A DNA stretch of 64,000 bases from Streptomyces canus (GTDB taxonomy: Bacteria > Actinomycetota > Actinomycetes > Streptomycetales > Streptomycetaceae): the NCBI RefSeq assembly GCF_030816965.1, contig NZ_JAUSYQ010000002.1:3319001-3383000 (forward strand). Reading direction: 5' to 3'. The first letter of the stretch is position 1. Each line of letters opens with the position of its first letter. Position numbers and translations under genes: made by a program. The notes beneath the pieces are model-generated. The model saw nothing but the letters and a program-made list of their open reading frames with translations, had not been told where the DNA came from and searched no databases. Shown here in pieces: positions 8,996 through 16,723 of the stretch.

Positions 8996-9853
8996 CTACT
9001 TGACGTCGACGAAGTCGCCGGTCGCCTTCGCGGTGCCGGTCGTCGTGGTGCCGGCGAAGACGAAGCGGTAGAAGCCGTCGGAGCCGGCCTTGGTGGTGGT
9101 GCTCAGGGCGCCGGTGTTGTTGGTCTTGACCGTCTTGAGGGTGGTGTAGGTGCTGCTGTCCTTCTTGCGGAACTGCAACTGCACCGGCTGGCTCGTGTAT
9201 CCCGCGTACTTGCCCGTGGTCCAGTTGGCGCGGCTCAGCTTGCCGGTGACCGTGATGGTCTTGCCCTTCTTCACCGGCTCCGGGGAGGCGTTGGCGGTCA
9301 GCTTGGCGGCACGCTTGATCTTGGTCCTGGCGACGTCGTCGTCGTAACTGGCGTTCGCGTAGAGGTCGTAGGCGCCCAGGAAGAGTTTCCAGGTCCCCGC
9401 GGTGCCGTTGCCGTCCTTGAAGGCGACCGCGGGGTCGATGGTGAAGACCGTCTTGCAGCTGTAGCTGTAGCCGTTCTGGACCGGCGTCTCCGTGCAGGTG
9501 GGGTAGTCGTCCGACTCCAGGCCGCCGGTGATGGTGTCCGTGCTCGAACTGTCGGTGCCCTGCCACAGGAACGCCTGGGTGATGGCTACGCCTTCCTCGT
9601 CGAAGGCGGTGAACGTGACGGGAACGGCCTTCTTGCCCGTTACGCCGAGAACGATGTCTTTGCCCTTGTTGACGACTCCGTTCTTGAATGTGGTGCCGCC
9701 CAGCGCGTCCTGCGGCCGGACGCTCTGCGAGGCGAAGACTCTGAGATCCGTCGCCGCCCCAGGGTGCTCCGCTGCCTGGGCGGCGCTCGGAAGAACGAGC
9801 GCCGAGAGTACGACGGCGCCGGAAAGGACGGTGGCAGCAGCGCGTATGCGCAT
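8996..9853 (-). CDS. Secreted protein with beta-sandwich-like repeats, unknown function
   Basis: 285 residues. A Sec signal peptide (MRIRAAATVLSG, ending about AAQAAEH, residue 30) precedes two regions. The first, about 35-190, is rich in Ser/Thr/Asp. The second is an Ig- or calycin-like beta domain with ANASPEPVKKGKTITVTGKL and LQFRKKDSSTYTTLKTVKT, a pattern common in Streptomyces secreted proteins that use it as an adhesion or stalk module. There are few cysteines (TCTETPVQN, SYSCKTV, probably one disulphide). Start ATG at 9853; the leader GGGG lies ahead of it. I do not recognise a catalytic domain. It stands upstream of the convergent MFS gene on the opposite strand. Confidence 0.75.
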   Translation of the reverse strand: MRIRAAATVLSGAVVLSALVLPSAAQAAEHPGAATDLRVFASQSVRPQDALGGTTFKNGVVNKGKDIVLGVTGKKAVPVTFTAFDEEGVAITQAFLWQGTDSSSTDTITGGLESDDYPTCTETPVQNGYSYSCKTVFTIDPAVAFKDGNGTAGTWKLFLGAYDLYANASYDDDVARTKIKRAAKLTANASPEPVKKGKTITVTGKLSRANWTTGKYAGYTSQPVQLQFRKKDSSTYTTLKTVKTNNTGALSTTTKAGSDGFYRFVFAGTTTTGTAKATGDFVDVK

Positions 9854-9963
9854 GTGATTCCCCAAGGTGAGGTCGGGCGGCCCTGCCGAACTGTCCTTGT
9901 GGCAGGGCCTGTTGATGTGGTGGTGAAGAGGCCGGTGCGTGCCCGGCTCCCCGCGGAAGAAGT

Positions 9964-10839
9964 TCAGGGCGTGGGAGAGCGCAGGAGGTCGTCGATGTCG
10001 AAGCTTCTGTCGGGCGTCGGGTAGAGGTCCGTCGGGTAGAGGTCCGTCGGCTGGGAGCCCGGTGTGGGTACATCGGCCGGGTCGGCGGTGGGCTTGCCGT
10101 CCGGGCTGCACACCTGCGGTGCCGAGGGCTCGGACAGTTCGTAGTCGGCGACCCGCTGCGACCGGAAGTCCACAGTGGCGCGACCCCAGAGGTCCTCTTC
10201 GCCGCCGACCTCGACCTCCTTGGGCAGTTCCTTGCTCGTCAGCGGCTTGCCCACGGTGATCGAGAGGAGGGCGCCCTCACAGGGACTGCGGTCCGTCGCG
10301 TAGAGGGAAGCGGGCAGGGCGATCTTCCGCTCGACGCCCGCGTCCTCATGGAGTTCGACGCGTTTCACCCGGCGGATGTCGAAGTAGTAGTCGGGTCGCG
10401 CCCCGTCCGAGAGGCGTTCGCCGTCGGCGCCGTTCGCGACTCCGTACACCAGCTTCCAGAACTCGACCTGCACCGTGATCTTCCGGCAGAGCGGTCCGAT
10501 GTACCCCGGCAGGCTGGCAATCCTCAGCCCGACGCTCACAGAGTTCTCCTTGGGCGTGTCGACGGCGAGCCGGACCCAGTCCCTGGATTCCTCGGCCGTC
10601 CACCCCTTGTTGTCGTGGCAACCGGACGCCCCCGTCGGATACGGGGGAGTGAGAGACGGGGTCGGCGAAGGGCTCGGCGACTCGGACACCCCCGTCGCGC
10701 TCTCGGACGGATCCCCGGAATGGGAGGTGCCGTGGGCGCTCGAACAACCCCCGGTGAACAGGACGGCCACGGCGAGTGCCGCGACGACCGGCACGACGGA
10801 GTCTTTCCGCCCAGGTGTGCGCCTCGGTACGCACCTCAT
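9964..10839 (-). CDS. Lipoprotein, unknown function
   Basis: 291 residues. The N-terminus is basic (MRCVPRRTPGRKD) followed by a hydrophobic stretch and the lipobox F-T-G-G-C, then a Ser/Pro-rich linker (SESPSPSPTPSLTPPYPTG). The globular part has paired cysteines and the sequence GWTAEESRDWVRLAVDTPKE; I do not recognise the family. The C-terminus carries a short tandem peptide PTDLYPTDLYPT, encoded by a 15-bp direct repeat near 10022-10051. Its ATG overlaps the TGA of the upstream membrane protein gene (ATGA at 10836-10839), so the two are translationally coupled. Confidence 0.75.
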   Translation of the reverse strand: MRCVPRRTPGRKDSVVPVVAALAVAVLFTGGCSSAHGTSHSGDPSESATGVSESPSPSPTPSLTPPYPTGASGCHDNKGWTAEESRDWVRLAVDTPKENSVSVGLRIASLPGYIGPLCRKITVQVEFWKLVYGVANGADGERLSDGARPDYYFDIRRVKRVELHEDAGVERKIALPASLYATDRSPCEGALLSITVGKPLTSKELPKEVEVGGEEDLWGRATVDFRSQRVADYELSEPSAPQVCSPDGKPTADPADVPTPGSQPTDLYPTDLYPTPDRSFDIDDLLRSPTP

Positions 10840-11237
10840 CGGTCGAACCAGTTCCTGGCTTCCACGGCGCTGAAGTTTCGCAGCACGACGAGGGCGAAGA
10901 CGATGCCCGGGAGAGCCGAGAAGCCGCCCTGGAGCAGGCCCAGCACACCGATCAGCAGGCTCAGCGCCTCGATGACGATGACCGTGACACGTATCCCGTT
11001 CGACCGCTTGCCCGCGAAAACGCCGCACAGCAGAAGCGCCCCGGCGATCAGCAGCGACAGCACCGCCAGGAACCGGAGCAGCCCGGCCCCTTCGTCCTGA
11101 CCGTGGTCCGCCGCGTCGTTCACCAAGGCCAGCAACAGGAATCCCGCCGCCAGGTTCAGCACGGCCTGGACCCAAACCCCCACCAACGCCAGCCTGACAC
11201 TCGTCGGCATCTGCGCTTTCACGCCCGGTGTCGTCAT
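10836..11237 (-). CDS. Small membrane protein, coupled to the lipoprotein
   Basis: 133 residues with about four hydrophobic helices (LALVGVWVQAVLNLAAGFLL, FLAVLSLLIAGALLLCGVFA, VIVIEALSLLIGVLGLLQGG, ALPGIVFALVVL). No family is recognised. Start ATG at 11237 (MTTPGVKAQMP); a GTG seven codons upstream (11258) is the alternative, and neither has a strong ribosome binding site. It overlaps the downstream lipoprotein gene by four bases, suggesting the two act together at the membrane. Confidence 0.72.
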   Translation of the reverse strand: MTTPGVKAQMPTSVRLALVGVWVQAVLNLAAGFLLLALVNDAADHGQDEGAGLLRFLAVLSLLIAGALLLCGVFAGKRSNGIRVTVIVIEALSLLIGVLGLLQGGFSALPGIVFALVVLRNFSAVEARNWFDR

Positions 11238-11256
11238 GAATGCAAGAAAACGGCAC

Positions 11257-11273
11257 ACGTGTCAGGGACACGT
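11257..11273. promoter_or_regulatory. Operator-like inverted repeat before the membrane protein gene
   Basis: ACGTGTC and GACACGT flank AGG, a perfect 7-bp dyad 19 bp upstream of the ATG at 11237 on the minus strand. A direct repeat GTACGTAT (11282-11289, 11294-11301) lies just beyond. The rest of the gap up to 11609 has no gene. Confidence 0.4.
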
Positions 11274-11424
11274 CGGTAGGAGTACGTATTTCGTGTACGT
11301 ATGTGCCATCGCCGCCTGGCCGCCGCGATCTCCTCCGCCGTCGCTTCGGCGCGCGGAAACACGCTGTCTGCTCTCGGCGACGAGGTCCACGGGCGACCAG
11401 GAGGCGAACGCGTTGTCGTCAGTC

Positions 11425-11464
11425 TCCCCCACTTTCGGCTTCGCTCGAGCGGGGGGACCCCCAT
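11425..11464. repeat. Dispersed Streptomyces intergenic repeat
   Basis: TCCCCC-ACTTTCGGCTTCGC-TCGAGC-GGGGGGA followed by CCCCCAT. I recall this G/C-flanked sequence recurring between genes in many Streptomyces genomes. It gives ghost peptides such as PPLERSRKWG in open frames on the minus strand. It is the only recognisable item between the membrane protein and the GH32 gene. Confidence 0.5.
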
Positions 11465-11609
11465 GACCCCGCTCGGGTTGCCTGGAAAGCGCCGTCTCTT
11501 GCAGCCGACCTGATCCGCCGGACAGGCCCTGGCTTGCCTCGGTATGGAGAGCCCTGGCGCGCCGGTCGTCGGCAGCCTCCCGGCGCGCCCCGGCCACCGC
11601 CCCGTCGGA

Positions 11610-13196
11610 TCAGACCGTGAACTCCCGGATCACCACGTTCCGGAACACCGCCTGCCCGTCGATCGTGAACAGCGCCAGTGCGGTGTCGGACGGGTCGGGG
11701 AAGGCCTCGGTCGAGTGCACGTACCGGCCGTCGCCGACGAACATCTCGACGGACGTGCGGTCGACGAGGATCCGCAGGCGGACCGTGCCGGCGGACAGGT
11801 CGAACGGCGTGCGGCTCTCCTGCCAACGGCCGGAGGTGTCGGGGCTCACGGTGTAACCGCGGTTGACGAAGGCGTAGTCGCCGTAGACTCCCGCGTCGAT
11901 GTGCCGCCCACCGTCCGACGACCGCCGCAACTGGAGGCCGGCGCCGACCAGTTGGTCCCAGGTGATCTCACAGGTCAGCTCGTACGCGGTACCCGTGTAG
12001 TCGAGCGGTCGTGTGCCGTCGACCGCGATGTCGCCGAGGTCCACCGTGCGCGACACATGGTCGTCCAGGGCCGCCACCGGCTGGGACGCCAGGTAATACG
12101 TACCCGACGCGTGCTTCAGCCGTACCTCTCGGACGATCGAGTCGGTCCCGTTGAAGCCGTCGCACTCGATGGTGGGCGTGGTGGTCGCGTAGTCCCAGTG
12201 GTTCATCCAGCCGATCGCATACCGCGCGTCAGAGTCCAGGATCCCGCTCGCGTCACGTTTGTCGAAGGTGACCGCCGCGTACCAGTCCCAGCCGTGGTCC
12301 AGCCACTGGGGATCGGACGCGTCGGCGGTGAAGGTCGTACCGTCGAAGGAACCCGTCCAGTACGCGAACGTGCTCGGCAGCCCGGAGCCCTTGCCGTTGG
12401 CGCTGGCGCCCAGCACCCACTTCCAGGTCCCGTCGTCCGCCCTGATCCGGAAAAGGTCGGGGCACTCCAGGACGCCGATGCCGCCCTTTATGAAGCCGCC
12501 GACGTACGTCCACGCCTTGAGGTCGGCGGAGTGGTAGAAGCCGACTTTGTCGTTCTCGGCGAGCAGCATCACCCACCGCCCGCGCTCCTCGTCGCGGATC
12601 ACCTTGGGGTCGCGGAAGTCCCGTACGCCGGGGTTGGGGAGGACCGGGGCGGTGCCGTGGTTCGTGAAGGTGCGGCCGTCGTCCGTCGAGTAGTACAGGT
12701 ACTGGGCCTGGGTGACCTCGTCGGGCGCCATGGTGGCGAGGACGATCACCGCGCCCGCACCGAAGCCCGCCGTGTCGTCCGTGTCGACCACCGCCGAGCC
12801 GGACCAGACATCGCCGTTGGGCGTCGTGTCCTTCGGCACGGCGATGCCCCGGTCGGTGAAGGAGACGAGGTCGGTGCTGGTGGCCAGGCGCCAGGCGGTG
12901 CCGGCCGTCGTGCCGCCCGTCGAGTAGTCGGCGTTGTAGAGGTAGTAGTAGTGGTACTCGCCGTCGATCCAGATCGGGCGCTGCGGGTCGTTCATCCACT
13001 GGTCGGGGACCGTGAAGTGGTACTCGGCGCGGTAGCTGCCCGTGCACGCGGCCGTCGCCTCGCGGGGCACCGCCACCGCCGGTCTCACGAGGTCCGGCAG
13101 CAGAACACCGGCGGCGCCGACGGCCGAGGCCGTCAGCAGCGACCGCCTGGACAGTGTCTCCCCCGGGCCGAGCGAACTCCTCTTCATGCCACGCAT
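11610..13196 (-). CDS. Secreted GH32 fructan hydrolase (levanase/inulinase type)
   Basis: 528 residues. A twin-arginine-like signal (SRRSLLTASAVGAAGVLLP, Arg pair at 17-18) is followed by the five-bladed GH32 domain: WMNDPQ with nucleophile Asp70, RDPKV (Arg195-Asp196, transition-state stabiliser) and ECPD with acid/base Glu244, then the GH32C beta-sandwich (LRILVDRTSVEMFVGDG). It should cleave terminal or internal beta-fructosyl bonds outside the cell. The ATG at 13196 has AGGGAGG six bases upstream. It is divergent from the sugar transporter operon; its promoter has an operator-like sequence between -35 and -10, matching one before the transporter, so LacI-type control by the regulator at 18092-19156 is likely (inference). 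Confidence 0.92.
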   Translation of the reverse strand: MRGMKRSSLGPGETLSRRSLLTASAVGAAGVLLPDLVRPAVAVPREATAACTGSYRAEYHFTVPDQWMNDPQRPIWIDGEYHYYYLYNADYSTGGTTAGTAWRLATSTDLVSFTDRGIAVPKDTTPNGDVWSGSAVVDTDDTAGFGAGAVIVLATMAPDEVTQAQYLYYSTDDGRTFTNHGTAPVLPNPGVRDFRDPKVIRDEERGRWVMLLAENDKVGFYHSADLKAWTYVGGFIKGGIGVLECPDLFRIRADDGTWKWVLGASANGKGSGLPSTFAYWTGSFDGTTFTADASDPQWLDHGWDWYAAVTFDKRDASGILDSDARYAIGWMNHWDYATTTPTIECDGFNGTDSIVREVRLKHASGTYYLASQPVAALDDHVSRTVDLGDIAVDGTRPLDYTGTAYELTCEITWDQLVGAGLQLRRSSDGGRHIDAGVYGDYAFVNRGYTVSPDTSGRWQESRTPFDLSAGTVRLRILVDRTSVEMFVGDGRYVHSTEAFPDPSDTALALFTIDGQAVFRNVVIREFTV

Positions 13197-13250
13197 CGTG
13201 CGCCTCCCTTCCCCGACGTCGTCGTCGGGACGCGGCTCATCTGGACCGGA

Positions 13251-13278
13251 ACCGTATACCTAACTCGTTAAAGGTCAA
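13251..13278 (-). promoter_or_regulatory. GH32 promoter with operator in the spacer
   Basis: Read on the minus strand: TTGACC (13278-13273), 16 bases, TACGGT (13256-13251). The spacer holds ACGAGTTAGG (13268-13259), which recurs exactly at 13379-13388 in the other direction. An occupied site here would block RNA polymerase. Confidence 0.6.
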
Positions 13279-13325
13279 GCCCTCTCGCGCCCGCCCGTTC
13301 GCAACTTCCCATCCGCGCACATCCC

Positions 13326-13388
13326 TTGACAGAGCCGCAGCGGGGTTCTCATCATCGTGAAATCACACTCCGGCTAACACGAGTTAGG
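13326..13388 (+). promoter_or_regulatory. Sugar-transporter promoter and operator
   Basis: TTGACA (13326-13331) followed after 17 bases by a weak -10 (TCATCA). Downstream, CTAAC-ACGA-GTTAG (13374-13387) is a perfect 5-bp dyad that includes the shared ACGAGTTAGG (13379-13388). The site overlaps the ribosome binding region of the solute-binding protein gene at 13396, so a bound repressor would act as a roadblock. Confidence 0.55.
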
Positions 13389-13395
13389 CTCGCCG

Positions 13396-14805
13396 ATGAC
13401 CGACTCGCTCCTCTCCCGACGGGCCCTGATGCGTTACGGCGCATACGGCGCCGGAGCCGCCGCTCTCGCCGGTGTCGCGGCCGGCTGGGACCGCCTCACC
13501 GGCGCCGACATCCCCGGCCGCGACGACGGCTCGCTCGTCATCGCCACCCTGGGCTCCGCCTTCAACCCCGAGGCGCAGCGCGCCCTGCGCGACGGCTTCC
13601 GCGAGGTCCACCCCGACATCAGGATCCGCATCAACCCCGTACAGGCCTACGACTGGTCGGACTTCTTCTCCAAGATCCTCACCCAGATCGCCGCGGGCAC
13701 GGCACCCGACCTCGTGTACGTCGCCACCGAGGGCGTGCAGCTCTTCGCCCAGCGGCTCGGCGTACCGCTGGACAGGTGGGCGAAGCGGGACGCGGCCGAG
13801 CTGCGCACGTACTTCGCCGACGTCCATCCCTCGCTGGTCGAGTCGATGATGTACGAGGGGAGCCTCTACCAGCTGCCGGTCGAGTTCAACGCGGCCGACA
13901 TGTACCTCAACAGCCGGGTCCTCGAACGCGCGGGTGCCGACCTCCCCGACGACGACTGGACCCACGACGACTTCACCACGCTGCTGCGAGCGATGAAACG
14001 CAGCAACGGCGACCGGTTCACCCCGTACTTCTGGACCAACCGGCTGTGGGGCGGAGTGGTCCCCTGGCTCTTCGCCAACGACACCAACCTCCTCACCGAG
14101 TCCAAGGCCCCCGGCGGCGACTGGCTCTGGAACTCCTTCTATCCCGAGGCACAGCGGCGCGGCCGGGGCGGCGGCTACCGGTGGACGACACCCCTGGCCG
14201 ACTCCGACCGCGTCACGGAGGTCTACGACTACCTCTCCTCCCTCGTCCAGGAGGACCTGTGCACCCGGCCGGAGGGCGGCGACGGCCGCAACCTCGTCGG
14301 CGTCTTCTCCACCGGCCGCGTCGGCGTCACGCCCGCGGGCGGCTTCTGGGCGGGCGGCCTGCACCAGGCGGGCATGAAACCGGCCGACTACGACGTGCGG
14401 TACTTCCCGCGCCGGCGTACCCGGCGTCACCAGTTCGGCGCCGCCGGGTACGCGATGCTGCGCACGTCGAAGATGCGGGACGAGGCCTGGGAGTTCATCA
14501 AGTACACCGCCCGCAAGGACGTGATGACCCAGCTCTTCGCGGCCAACCAGACCACTCCGGCCCGCCGCTCCATGGTCGACGAGGCCCGCTACCGGGAGAC
14601 CGGCCCGGCCCACTGGCAGGTCTTCTACGACACCCTCGACAAGATCCCCACCACCGGCCCGATCCCGGCCCCGCCGCAGGTCAACGAGGTCGAACAGCTG
14701 CTGATCAAGCACACCGGAACCGCCCTTGCGAGCCCCGGCGCGGTGCGTCCCGCGCTGCGCCGGCTGCAGGGGGACCTGGAGAAGGCCATGGAGCGTGAAG
14801 TGTGA
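13396..14805 (+). CDS. ABC sugar transporter, extracellular solute-binding protein
   Basis: 469 residues, family 1 solute-binding protein (maltose-binding fold). The N-terminus MTDSLLSRRALMRYGAYGAG has twin arginines and a hydrophobic stretch but no clear lipobox Cys, so export by Tat is possible. Typical features: a VIATLGSAFNPEAQRAL strand-helix, GTAPDLVYVATEG, LYQLPVEFNAADMYLN, and GAAGYAMLRTSKMRDEAWEFIKY near the C-terminus. It would capture fructo-oligosaccharides or sucrose released by the divergent secreted GH32 (inferred from context). Its stop codon overlaps the permease GTG (GTGA). Confidence 0.9.
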   Translation: MTDSLLSRRALMRYGAYGAGAAALAGVAAGWDRLTGADIPGRDDGSLVIATLGSAFNPEAQRALRDGFREVHPDIRIRINPVQAYDWSDFFSKILTQIAAGTAPDLVYVATEGVQLFAQRLGVPLDRWAKRDAAELRTYFADVHPSLVESMMYEGSLYQLPVEFNAADMYLNSRVLERAGADLPDDDWTHDDFTTLLRAMKRSNGDRFTPYFWTNRLWGGVVPWLFANDTNLLTESKAPGGDWLWNSFYPEAQRRGRGGGYRWTTPLADSDRVTEVYDYLSSLVQEDLCTRPEGGDGRNLVGVFSTGRVGVTPAGGFWAGGLHQAGMKPADYDVRYFPRRRTRRHQFGAAGYAMLRTSKMRDEAWEFIKYTARKDVMTQLFAANQTTPARRSMVDEARYRETGPAHWQVFYDTLDKIPTTGPIPAPPQVNEVEQLLIKHTGTALASPGAVRPALRRLQGDLEKAMEREV

Positions 14806-15797
14806 CGAACACCGAGATCAGGCCCGTGGGGCCGGAGCCCTCCCGCATCCGCAGGAGCCGCAGGAACCGCGGGACCGGTCAGCCCCGTAAGGCATCCGAG
14901 TCCACGGCCGCCACCACCCTCCGCACCCGGGGCACCCGTCTCCTCGCCGTCCTGTTCCTCGCGCCCACCGTCGTCGGCATCGTCGTCTTCACGGTCGTAC
15001 CGATCGTCGGCTCGGTCGTCCTCAGCCTGTTCCAGTGGGACGTGATCGACGACCCGCGGTGGGCCGGAGCGGCCAACTACCGGGAGATCCTGACCGATTC
15101 GACGGTCCTCGTCTCCTTCCGCAACACGCTCGTCTTCATGGTGCTCGCGGTCGCACTCCAGTTGCTGATCGCGCTCGTGCTGGCGATCGCGGTGAACGGC
15201 CAGATGCCCAAGTGGCTGCGGTCCGTGTTCCGTTCGGCGTTCTTCTTCCCGCTGGTGCTGTCCGCCGCGTCCATCTCGGTGGTGATGAAGTACCTGTTCA
15301 ACCAGGACTTCGGCCCCGTGAACTGGCTCCTCGGCACGGTCGGTGTCCCCTCGGTCCCCTGGCTGACCTCGGAGAACGGGGCGATGGCGGCCGTGGTCCT
15401 GGCGTACGTCTGGCAGCAGTTCGGCTTCTCGTTCCTGCTGTTCGTCGGCGGCCTGAACAACATCCCGAAGGAGGTGCACGAGGCGGCTTCGCTGGACGGC
15501 GCGAGCGGGGTGCGCAAACACCTCGCCATCACCCTGCCGCTGCTGTCGCCCACGCTACTGGTGGCGTCCGTGGTCGGCATCATCAACGCCCTCCAGGTCT
15601 TCGAGCAGCCGTACGTCCTCACGGCGGGCGGTCCCGGCGACTCGACGCGCACGGTCGTGATGGTCATCTACGAGACGGCCTTCGAGCAGCTCCGCTTCGG
15701 CGAGGCGTCCGCCGTGGGCGTCCTGCTCTTCGCCCTGATCATGGCGGTCACCGCACTCCAGTTCCGGCTCAGCCGGCGTTACGTCCACTACCAGTGA
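14802..15797 (+). CDS. ABC sugar transporter permease (MalF-like)
   Basis: 331 residues, six or so membrane segments after a basic cytoplasmic N-terminus. The EAA loop that contacts the ATPase is visible as EAASLDGASGVRKHLAITLP. The GTG start at 14802 overlaps the previous stop by four bases and has GGAG about eight bases upstream, so translation is coupled. It forms the membrane channel with the next gene product. No ATPase gene is in this operon; Streptomyces commonly supply MsiK from elsewhere for such transporters (known for the family, not visible here). Confidence 0.92.
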   Translation: MTNTEIRPVGPEPSRIRRSRRNRGTGQPRKASESTAATTLRTRGTRLLAVLFLAPTVVGIVVFTVVPIVGSVVLSLFQWDVIDDPRWAGAANYREILTDSTVLVSFRNTLVFMVLAVALQLLIALVLAIAVNGQMPKWLRSVFRSAFFFPLVLSAASISVVMKYLFNQDFGPVNWLLGTVGVPSVPWLTSENGAMAAVVLAYVWQQFGFSFLLFVGGLNNIPKEVHEAASLDGASGVRKHLAITLPLLSPTLLVASVVGIINALQVFEQPYVLTAGGPGDSTRTVVMVIYETAFEQLRFGEASAVGVLLFALIMAVTALQFRLSRRYVHYQ

Positions 15798-15811
15798 GCC
15801 GGGTGAGTCAG

Positions 15812-16723
15812 ATGAGTACGAGTTCCCTCTCGGGTTCGGTATCGGGCCCGGCATCGGGTTCGATGCCGGGTCCCCGTACGAGCCCCACCGCGTCACGCGT
15901 ACGGCACGGCCTGGCGCCCTGGGGCCGGATCGCGGGCCTGGCGCTGTGCGCCCTGTTGACGCTCGGCCCGGTCATCTGGACGGTGTCGACGTCACTGCGC
16001 ACGCCGGCGGAGTCCTTCGACCTGCCGCCGAAGATCATCCCCACGAACCCCACCGTCGACGCCTACCGCGGGGTCTTCGACCAGATCGACGTCTGGCTGT
16101 ACGCGCTGAACTCCACCCTGGTGACCGCGCTGATCGCGGCCGGCCAGATGATCACCGCGGGCCTGGCGGGCTATGCCTTCGCCCGCCTCGAATTCCGCTT
16201 CAAGAAGCCGCTGTTCGCGCTGGTCCTGGCCACGATGATGGTGCCGTTGCAGGTCACGATGGTCCCGGTCTTCCTGGAACTGAAGACGATGGGTCTGACC
16301 GACACTCTGCTCGGCCTCATCGTCCCGGCCTTCCCGACGGCCTTCGGCACCTTCCTGATGCGCCAGTACTTCATGGGCATGCCGAAGGACCTGGGCGAGG
16401 CGGCGATGATCGACGGCGCGGGTCCGTGGCGCGTCTTCCGCTCGGTGTACGCCCCCTTGGCGGCCCCCGGTCTCGCCATCGTCGGCGTGCTGGCCTTCAA
16501 CTACCACTGGAACGAGTTCTTCCGGCCGCTGATCCTCGAAACCTCCACCGAGAACCTCACGCTGCCCCTGGGCCTGGTCTCCCTCCAGGGCAACCTCGGC
16601 ACCGGCTCGATCTCCGTCGTCCTCGCCGGAGTCGTCCTCTCCATGATCCCCGCCGTCGCCGTGTTCGTCGTCGGCCAGCGCCCTCTGCGCGAGGGCATCA
16701 CATCCGCAGGAGTCAATCGTTGA
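15812..16723 (+). CDS. ABC sugar transporter permease (MalG-like)
   Basis: 303 residues from the ATG at 15812. The first 35 residues are a Ser/Gly/Pro-rich tail; then come six predicted membrane helices and the EAA loop GEAAMIDGAGPWRVFRSVYA. In-frame GTGs at 15794 (overlapping the previous stop as GTGA) and 15803 are alternative starts; the 15794 choice would repeat the coupling seen at 14802 and 16720 but has no ribosome binding site. It pairs with the upstream permease to form the channel of the presumed fructo-oligosaccharide importer. Confidence 0.9.
   Translation: MSTSSLSGSVSGPASGSMPGPRTSPTASRVRHGLAPWGRIAGLALCALLTLGPVIWTVSTSLRTPAESFDLPPKIIPTNPTVDAYRGVFDQIDVWLYALNSTLVTALIAAGQMITAGLAGYAFARLEFRFKKPLFALVLATMMVPLQVTMVPVFLELKTMGLTDTLLGLIVPAFPTAFGTFLMRQYFMGMPKDLGEAAMIDGAGPWRVFRSVYAPLAAPGLAIVGVLAFNYHWNEFFRPLILETSTENLTLPLGLVSLQGNLGTGSISVVLAGVVLSMIPAVAVFVVGQRPLREGITSAGVNR

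Noticed and set aside
10022..10051. 15-bp tandem repeat as a regulatory element
   Set aside because: It lies inside the lipoprotein gene and simply encodes the repeated peptide PTDLY.
11425..11464. Transposon end or terminator next to the GH32 gene
   Set aside because: It matches a dispersed intergenic sequence that I recall from many Streptomyces genomes; no transposase or target duplication is seen.
13396..16723. Fructan transporter ATPase gene within the operon
   Set aside because: No Walker-motif protein is encoded between 13.4 and 19.2 kb; the ATPase must come from elsewhere.
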